A stretch of 64,000 bases of DNA, from positions 3,038,001 to 3,102,000 of the forward strand of contig NZ_CP044523.1 in the NCBI RefSeq assembly GCF_008831545.1, read 5' to 3'. Position numbers and translations under genes: made by a program. The notes beneath the pieces are model-generated. The model worked only from the letters and a program-made list of their open reading frames with translations, did no database searches and was not told the DNA's origin. The DNA is from Halorussus halophilus. GTDB lineage: Archaea > Halobacteriota > Halobacteria > Halobacteriales > Haladaptataceae. Positions 59,732-64,000 of this stretch are shown one piece after another. Within the stretch, counting starts at the first letter, position 1. Each line of letters opens with the position of its first letter.

Positions 59732-60625
59732 TTATTTATATTTCGTCGCGACGACCGAGAGGTCGCCGTCCACGACCAGTTCCAGTCGGTCGCCGTCGAG
59801 CGAAAGCGTCAGCGCGACTTCCCAGGGGTCCCGGGAGCGGACGGTCACGGAGCGGTCGGTAGACGCGAATTCGAGGTCCCAAATCGGTGTCGTCGCCACG
59901 TCGAGGCCGCGTTCGTGGCAGAACGTCACCAGTTCCGGGTGGTCGAGGAGTGCGACGCCGAGCGACATGAAGTGAGTCTCGCCGCAGTGGTCACACGACC
60001 GCCTGGCCAACACGTCCAGTTGGTCGCCAGCGTGATGTGGCGACTCGCCAGCGGGGATGAACTCCGTCCCCACTCCGTTCAGACACGTCGGGCAGACGCC
60101 ACCCGCGACGGCCAGCGTCTCGTAGCGAGTGTAGTTGGCGACTCGGGTGAGCAGTTCTTGCTGGTCGTCCACGACGCTCGGTGGCACCATCGTGTGACAG
60201 TAGCGATGGCCGCAGTCGGAACACCGGATCAAGAATTGACCGTCGTCGTACGTCGCTTCGACCGGCGCGTCACAGAAGTAACAGTCGAGTCCGACTTCGA
60301 ACGGGGCGAGCGACGCTTCGCGGGTGAACGAACCGGCGGCGATAGTGCGATAGAGACTCAGTCCCTCGGGCCGTAGTTTGTACCCCTCCTCGGTCTTGGT
60401 GACGAACTGGCCGACGAGTTCCTGAAGGTGGTAGTTGAACTTGCTACTGTTCACGTCGGTGGCGACCCGCGAACGCAACTCGGAGAAAGGGAGGACGACG
60501 TGACCGCTCTGCTCAGCGCCGAGTGCGCGGACAATTTCGGCACGGACTTCGTTGCCGATAAGCGCGAACGCCTCCTGTGGAGCGGCGTCCGTCGTCTCCG
60601 GTTGGGTCGTCTCCTCGTCCGACAT
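59732..60625 (-). CDS. Winged-helix transcriptional regulator with zinc-binding domains
   Basis: 297 residues from the ATG at 60625. An ArsR-like wHTH at about 15-105 (AFALIGNEVRAEIVRALG ... NSSKFNYHLQELVGQFVTKTEEGYKLRPEG), then a zinc-ribbon domain with CYFCDAP...CSDCGHRYCH and a further unit CPTC...CDHCGE, and a C-terminal beta domain. This is a common haloarchaeal regulator architecture. It diverges from the TIGR00300-type gene and may control it. Confidence 0.85.
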   Translation of the reverse strand: MSDEETTQPETTDAAPQEAFALIGNEVRAEIVRALGAEQSGHVVLPFSELRSRVATDVNSSKFNYHLQELVGQFVTKTEEGYKLRPEGLSLYRTIAAGSFTREASLAPFEVGLDCYFCDAPVEATYDDGQFLIRCSDCGHRYCHTMVPPSVVDDQQELLTRVANYTRYETLAVAGGVCPTCLNGVGTEFIPAGESPHHAGDQLDVLARRSCDHCGETHFMSLGVALLDHPELVTFCHERGLDVATTPIWDLEFASTDRSVTVRSRDPWEVALTLSLDGDRLELVVDGDLSVVATKYK

Positions 60626-60731
60626 GGGGCCGCGTTCGAGCGTCAACGAGTAATCAGTTTGGTTCGAGAAATCCAGTAGATTCGTTGCCGCCGTGGCAAC
60701 CTTGATACCGCCAACCGCCTTCTGCATGCGT

Positions 60732-61970
60732 ATGACAGCAGCACGCACAGTCGAGTTGGAGGGCCACATCATCGATTCGGGGATGATGGAACGATGCTTC
60801 GGCGTGGTGATGGAACTCGACGGCGACTTCGACGTGGAGGTGTTCGACGTCGGGAAGCACAAAGACGCCGAGTCGTACTGCCGGATGACGGTCTCGGCCG
60901 ACGACGAGGAGACGCTGAAGTCGATTCTGCACGAACTCAACCAGAACGGTGCCCACCTCACGAACCCGCCGAACGTCACCCTGAAACGGGCACCCGCAGA
61001 CCAGGTCGTCCCGCAAGGGTTCTACTCCACGACGAACCACCCGACCCAGATTCGCTACGACGACGAGTGGGTCGAGGTCGAGAATATCGAGATGGACTGC
61101 GCCATCGTCGTGGAACCGGAGGGAGGAAAAGGGAGAGACGCCCCGCGAGCCTACACCAAAGTCCTAAACGCCATCGAAGAAGACGACCTCGTCGTGACCG
61201 ACGAGGCGGGCGTGCGCGTAGACCCGCCGGAGCGACCCCGTGGGTCCAGTGGCCCGTTCGGGTTCATGCAGGGCGGCGTGTCGAGCGAGCGCCCGTCCGA
61301 ATCGACGATTCGGGAGATTGCCGACTCGATTGTCGAGACGAAAGAGGAAGGGGGCAAGATTCTCGCCGTGACGGGGCCTGCGCTCATTCACTCGGGCGCT
61401 GGCGACGCTCTCGCACGACTCGTTCGCGAGGGGTACGTAGACATGCTCAGCACGGGCAACGGTTTCGCCGTCCACGACATCGAACGCGGCCTGTACGGCA
61501 CCTCTCTCGGGATGGACGTGGAGACGATGGAACACCCGCGGAAAGGCCACAAGCACCACATCTACACCATCAGCGAGGTGATTCGCGCAGGCGGCATCGA
61601 GGAAGCAGTCGAAGCGGGCCACATCGAGGAGGGTGTGATGTACGAGTGCGTCGCGAACGACGTGCCGTACGTCGTCGCAGGGTCAATACGAGACGACGGG
61701 CCGCTTCCAGACACCATCACGGACGCGGTGGAAGCCCAGAACGCCATCCGCGAACAGGCCCACGAGGCAGACATGGTGCTGATGCTCTCGACGCTGTTGC
61801 ACTCGGTCGCCGTCGGCAACTGTCTCCCTTCGACGACGCGAGTCGTCTGCGTCGATATCAACCCCGCGACCGTGACCCAACTGCTCGACCGCGGCAGCGC
61901 CCAAGCTATCGGAATGGTGACAGACGTGGGGACGTTCGTGCCGACGCTCGCGGACGAAATTCTTGGGTGA
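60732..61970 (+). CDS. LOR/SDH bifunctional-type protein (TIGR00300 family)
   Basis: 412 residues. The N-terminal domain (TVELEGHIIDSGMMERCFGVVMELDGDFDVEVFDVGKHKDAES) is that of the archaeal LOR/SDH family, followed by a Rossmann-type domain with ILAVTGPALIHSGAGDALARLVREGYVDMLSTGNGFAVHDIE in outline. Related proteins have been described as ornithine cyclodeaminase-like or argininosuccinate-related; the haloarchaeal activity is not settled. The ATG at 60726 is an equally possible start. Divergent from the wHTH regulator. Confidence 0.8.
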   Translation: MTAARTVELEGHIIDSGMMERCFGVVMELDGDFDVEVFDVGKHKDAESYCRMTVSADDEETLKSILHELNQNGAHLTNPPNVTLKRAPADQVVPQGFYSTTNHPTQIRYDDEWVEVENIEMDCAIVVEPEGGKGRDAPRAYTKVLNAIEEDDLVVTDEAGVRVDPPERPRGSSGPFGFMQGGVSSERPSESTIREIADSIVETKEEGGKILAVTGPALIHSGAGDALARLVREGYVDMLSTGNGFAVHDIERGLYGTSLGMDVETMEHPRKGHKHHIYTISEVIRAGGIEEAVEAGHIEEGVMYECVANDVPYVVAGSIRDDGPLPDTITDAVEAQNAIREQAHEADMVLMLSTLLHSVAVGNCLPSTTRVVCVDINPATVTQLLDRGSAQAIGMVTDVGTFVPTLADEILG

Positions 61971-62058
61971 GTGGCCGAGACTATCTACGATTGGTCACGA
62001 ATAATCCGACACGAATGCAAGCTTATTTAGGTAACATGTATCAATGTGAGTTTGTGAC

Positions 62059-63588
62059 ATGGATCGGGGGAGTAGCGTGACCGAGTATCGGGTACTGTAC
62101 GTAGACGACAGGCCGGAGTTAGTCGAGTTGGCGCAGTTGTATCTCGAACGAGAGGACCCTCGCCTCACGGTCGATACCGCCGAGACAGTCGAAGACGGAC
62201 TCGAACTACTCGAAGAGCGTTCGTACGACGTGGTCGTCTCGGACTACCAGATGCCCGAGATGGACGGTCTGGAGTTTCTAGAGACGCTCCGCGGTGAGCG
62301 AAACTGTGAAATCCCGTTCATCGTGTTCACCGGCAGAGGACGCGAAGAGGTCGCTATCGAGGCGCTCAACCTCGGCGCGAACCGCTACCTCCAGAAAGGT
62401 GGCGACCCCTCCTCCCAGTACGGGGTGTTGGCCCAAGCTATCGAACAAGAGGTCGAGCATCACCGGTCGGAACTCGCTCGACGGGAGTCCGAACGGCGAT
62501 ACGAATCGCTGTTCGAGAACAATCCCATCGTCTTCTGGGTCGAAGACTTCTCGGAGATGAAGGCGTACGCGGACCAACTCGCGGACGACACCGAGGACTT
62601 GGAGTCGTACTTCGAGGAGCACCCAGACGAGGTGAAGGTTCTGCTCGACAAAGTGGATATCCTCGACGTCAACGAGAACGCGCTGGACTACTACGGGGCC
62701 GAGACGAAGCAGGAACTGATGGAGAACATCGAGCAGATGTTCACCGAAGAGTCCTACGAGGCGAACAAGTCGCTGATGCTCAACGTCGCCAACGGAGAGA
62801 CCCACTTCAGAACCGAGTCGGTGTCGAAGACGCTCGACGGCGAGCGGAAACACGAGATTCTCGAAGTGAACGTGCCGGACGCGTACGCCGACGACTATTC
62901 GCGGGTGTATCTCACGGCGATGGAGATTACCGACCGGAAGGCCACCGAAGACCGCGAGGCGTTCCTCCACTCGCTGTTGCGCCACGACCTCCGAAACAAA
63001 CAGCAACTCGTGGCGGGCTACCTCGAAGAGATAGCCGAGCAGGACCTCGATACGGAGACGACCAAACGACTCCAGATGGCCAGAAGAGAACTCGACCAGT
63101 GTAACTCCATCATCGACAACGTCGATACGCTGTTGCGTGCCGACGACTTCGACCCGTGCGTCGAGGACGGCCACGAGCGCGACAGACTCCTCGAAACCGT
63201 CGTCGAGCGACACCGCGAACTCGCGGCGAAGAACGGCATCGAAATCGACCGTATCGACGGGCCGTCGGTCTCCGGCGGACCGCTCCTCGAAGAACTCTTC
63301 TCGAACTTGGTCGCCAACGCCATCACGCACTCCGAGGGGACGACAGTCGAAATCTCTAGTCGCACTCAGAACGGCAACGTTGTCGTTACCGTCGAAGACG
63401 ACGGCGTCGGCATCCCTGCCGAGCGGCGAGAACGAGTGTTAGAACGCGGGGAGAAGATGGGTCGAAACGCCGGGTCGGGACTCGGCCTCCACCTCGTCGA
63501 GGAAATCGCTCGCCAACACGGTGGGCACGTCGAAGTCGGCGAGTCGGACCTCGGCGGTGCCAGATTCGACGTGCACGTTCCGCAGTGA
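62059..63588 (+). CDS. Hybrid receiver-PAS histidine kinase
   Basis: 509 residues. Receiver domain at about 9-130 with the acidic pair DD (16-17), phosphoacceptor Asp62 (SDYQMPEMDG) and LQKGGD at 111-116; PAS-like sensor domain at about 145-295 (YESLFENNPIVFWVEDFSEMKAY ... YLTAMEITDRK); histidine phosphotransfer helix with His309 (LLRHDLRNKQ); HATPase domain with LFSNLVANAITHSEG, DDGVGIP and GSGLGLHLVEEIA. No membrane segment, so a cytoplasmic sensor, in the typical haloarchaeal form with REC ahead of PAS. A TTATTTAG element lies 30-38 bp upstream of the ATG. Confidence 0.93.
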   Translation: MDRGSSVTEYRVLYVDDRPELVELAQLYLEREDPRLTVDTAETVEDGLELLEERSYDVVVSDYQMPEMDGLEFLETLRGERNCEIPFIVFTGRGREEVAIEALNLGANRYLQKGGDPSSQYGVLAQAIEQEVEHHRSELARRESERRYESLFENNPIVFWVEDFSEMKAYADQLADDTEDLESYFEEHPDEVKVLLDKVDILDVNENALDYYGAETKQELMENIEQMFTEESYEANKSLMLNVANGETHFRTESVSKTLDGERKHEILEVNVPDAYADDYSRVYLTAMEITDRKATEDREAFLHSLLRHDLRNKQQLVAGYLEEIAEQDLDTETTKRLQMARRELDQCNSIIDNVDTLLRADDFDPCVEDGHERDRLLETVVERHRELAAKNGIEIDRIDGPSVSGGPLLEELFSNLVANAITHSEGTTVEISSRTQNGNVVVTVEDDGVGIPAERRERVLERGEKMGRNAGSGLGLHLVEEIARQHGGHVEVGESDLGGARFDVHVPQ

Positions 63589-63939
63589 CGGGGAAAAGGA
63601 GTCTCAGCGACTGTGAGGAGACTGTCCGCCATCTCCGAGAGTGACCTGCTCCTGCGGAGCGGTGTTTCGTGGTCCTGCATCGACCTGTCGCCTCCACCTA
63701 TCGACCAGCGACCCGTTGAGCTGAGACTCTCCAGAAGGTAGTGGCATATGGAGTCGCCCTCCCTATCACCACAAATACCTTTCGCTCAAAATACAATTTC
63801 CAATGATAGATAATTTATCCAGTACACCTTGATATCTAAGCAGAGAGCCTGTATCGTCCCGAACTGATCTGACGAGCGACGTGAACGACCACCATACATA
63901 TTTAGTCTCTGGTGAGAACGTCTCCGCCAGAACGTAGCG
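63589..63939. other. Intergenic region, 350 bp without a gene
   Basis: Left part GC-rich with a long inverted repeat (63599-63608 with 63720-63729) and a small internal hairpin GCTCC-TGC-GGAGC near 63648-63660. Right part AT-rich, with an ACATATTTAG element about 40 bp before the ATG at 63940. No coding frame of host composition. Confidence 0.55.
63599..63729. repeat. 10-bp perfect inverted repeat bracketing 111 bases
   Basis: GAGTCTCAGC at 63599-63608 and GCTGAGACTC at 63720-63729. Downstream of the kinase stop; could close a structured 3' RNA or a small element. Confidence 0.5.
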
Positions 63940-64000
63940 ATGGGCACACACGTCAACTACTGGGGACTCGTCGTCGCGGGAATCGGGTTCTTCCTCACGC
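63940..64000 (+). CDS. Membrane protein, N-terminus only
   Basis: Cut by the right edge. Visible residues MGTHVNYWGLVVAGIGFFLT begin with a short polar start then a membrane segment. The ATG is supported by the AT-rich TATTTAG upstream. Family not determinable. Confidence 0.55.
   Translation, partial: MGTHVNYWGLVVAGIGFFLT

Overview
The window looks like a chromosomal segment of a halophilic archaeon of the class Halobacteria. Coding sequence is GC-rich with strong GC3, the predicted proteins are very acidic, many genes are leaderless with a TATA box about 25 bp before the start codon, and the gene content is archaeal (TFB, MCM, AglM-type UDP-glucose dehydrogenase, archaeal leucyl-tRNA synthetase). 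I cannot assign a genus from sequence alone.

Layout. (1) 1-19.8 kb is ordinary chromosome: a truncated membrane protein, a degenerate MinD-like protein, an alpha/beta hydrolase, UDP-glucose 6-dehydrogenase, TFB, a minus-strand run of a canonical MinD-like ATPase plus haloarchaeal conserved proteins, MCM helicase, a cupin, an MscS channel, an NDUFA9-like reductase, an SRAP/HMCES protein, a Nudix hydrolase and LeuS. (2) 19.8-22.4 kb is a boundary zone with a 650-bp gene-free, strongly hairpin-forming stretch and five small genes. (3) 22.4-55.5 kb is all on the plus strand and reads as a complete contractile phage-like tail without a head: putative regulator, tail-terminator-like protein, sheath, tube, tail-assembly chaperone with an apparent -1 frameshift extension, tape measure, baseplate (plug, hub, spike, gp25, gpJ, gpI), a prefoldin-like coiled-coil protein, a repeat-rich fibre, three large LamG-type adhesins, four paralogous fibre proteins with a shared N-terminal module and exchangeable tips, two small proteins, two glycosyltransferases, two alkaline-phosphatase-superfamily enzymes, a trypsin-like protease and a membrane-anchored coiled-coil protein. 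No terminase, portal, capsid, head protease, integrase, replication gene or AAA+ ATPase of the eCIS type is visible. (4) 55.5-64 kb returns to chromosome: MATE and MFS transporters, an RNA-ligase-like protein without its nucleophilic lysine, a winged-helix regulator, a TIGR00300-type LOR/SDH protein, and a receiver-PAS-histidine kinase.

Working model. The 22.4-55.5 kb block would build a headless contractile particle (archaeal tailocin-like). The 720-residue tape measure predicts a tail of roughly 100-110 nm. Its many carbohydrate-binding-type tips, and the glycosyltransferase and phosphatase-superfamily genes at the end of the operon, suggest that target recognition or self-modification is centred on surface glycans. 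Translation appears tightly coupled: many genes overlap by ATGA, GTGA or TGATG, and several short gaps are bridged by very small ORFs that touch both neighbours. The alternative, a decayed provirus whose head module lies outside or has been lost, cannot be excluded from this window.
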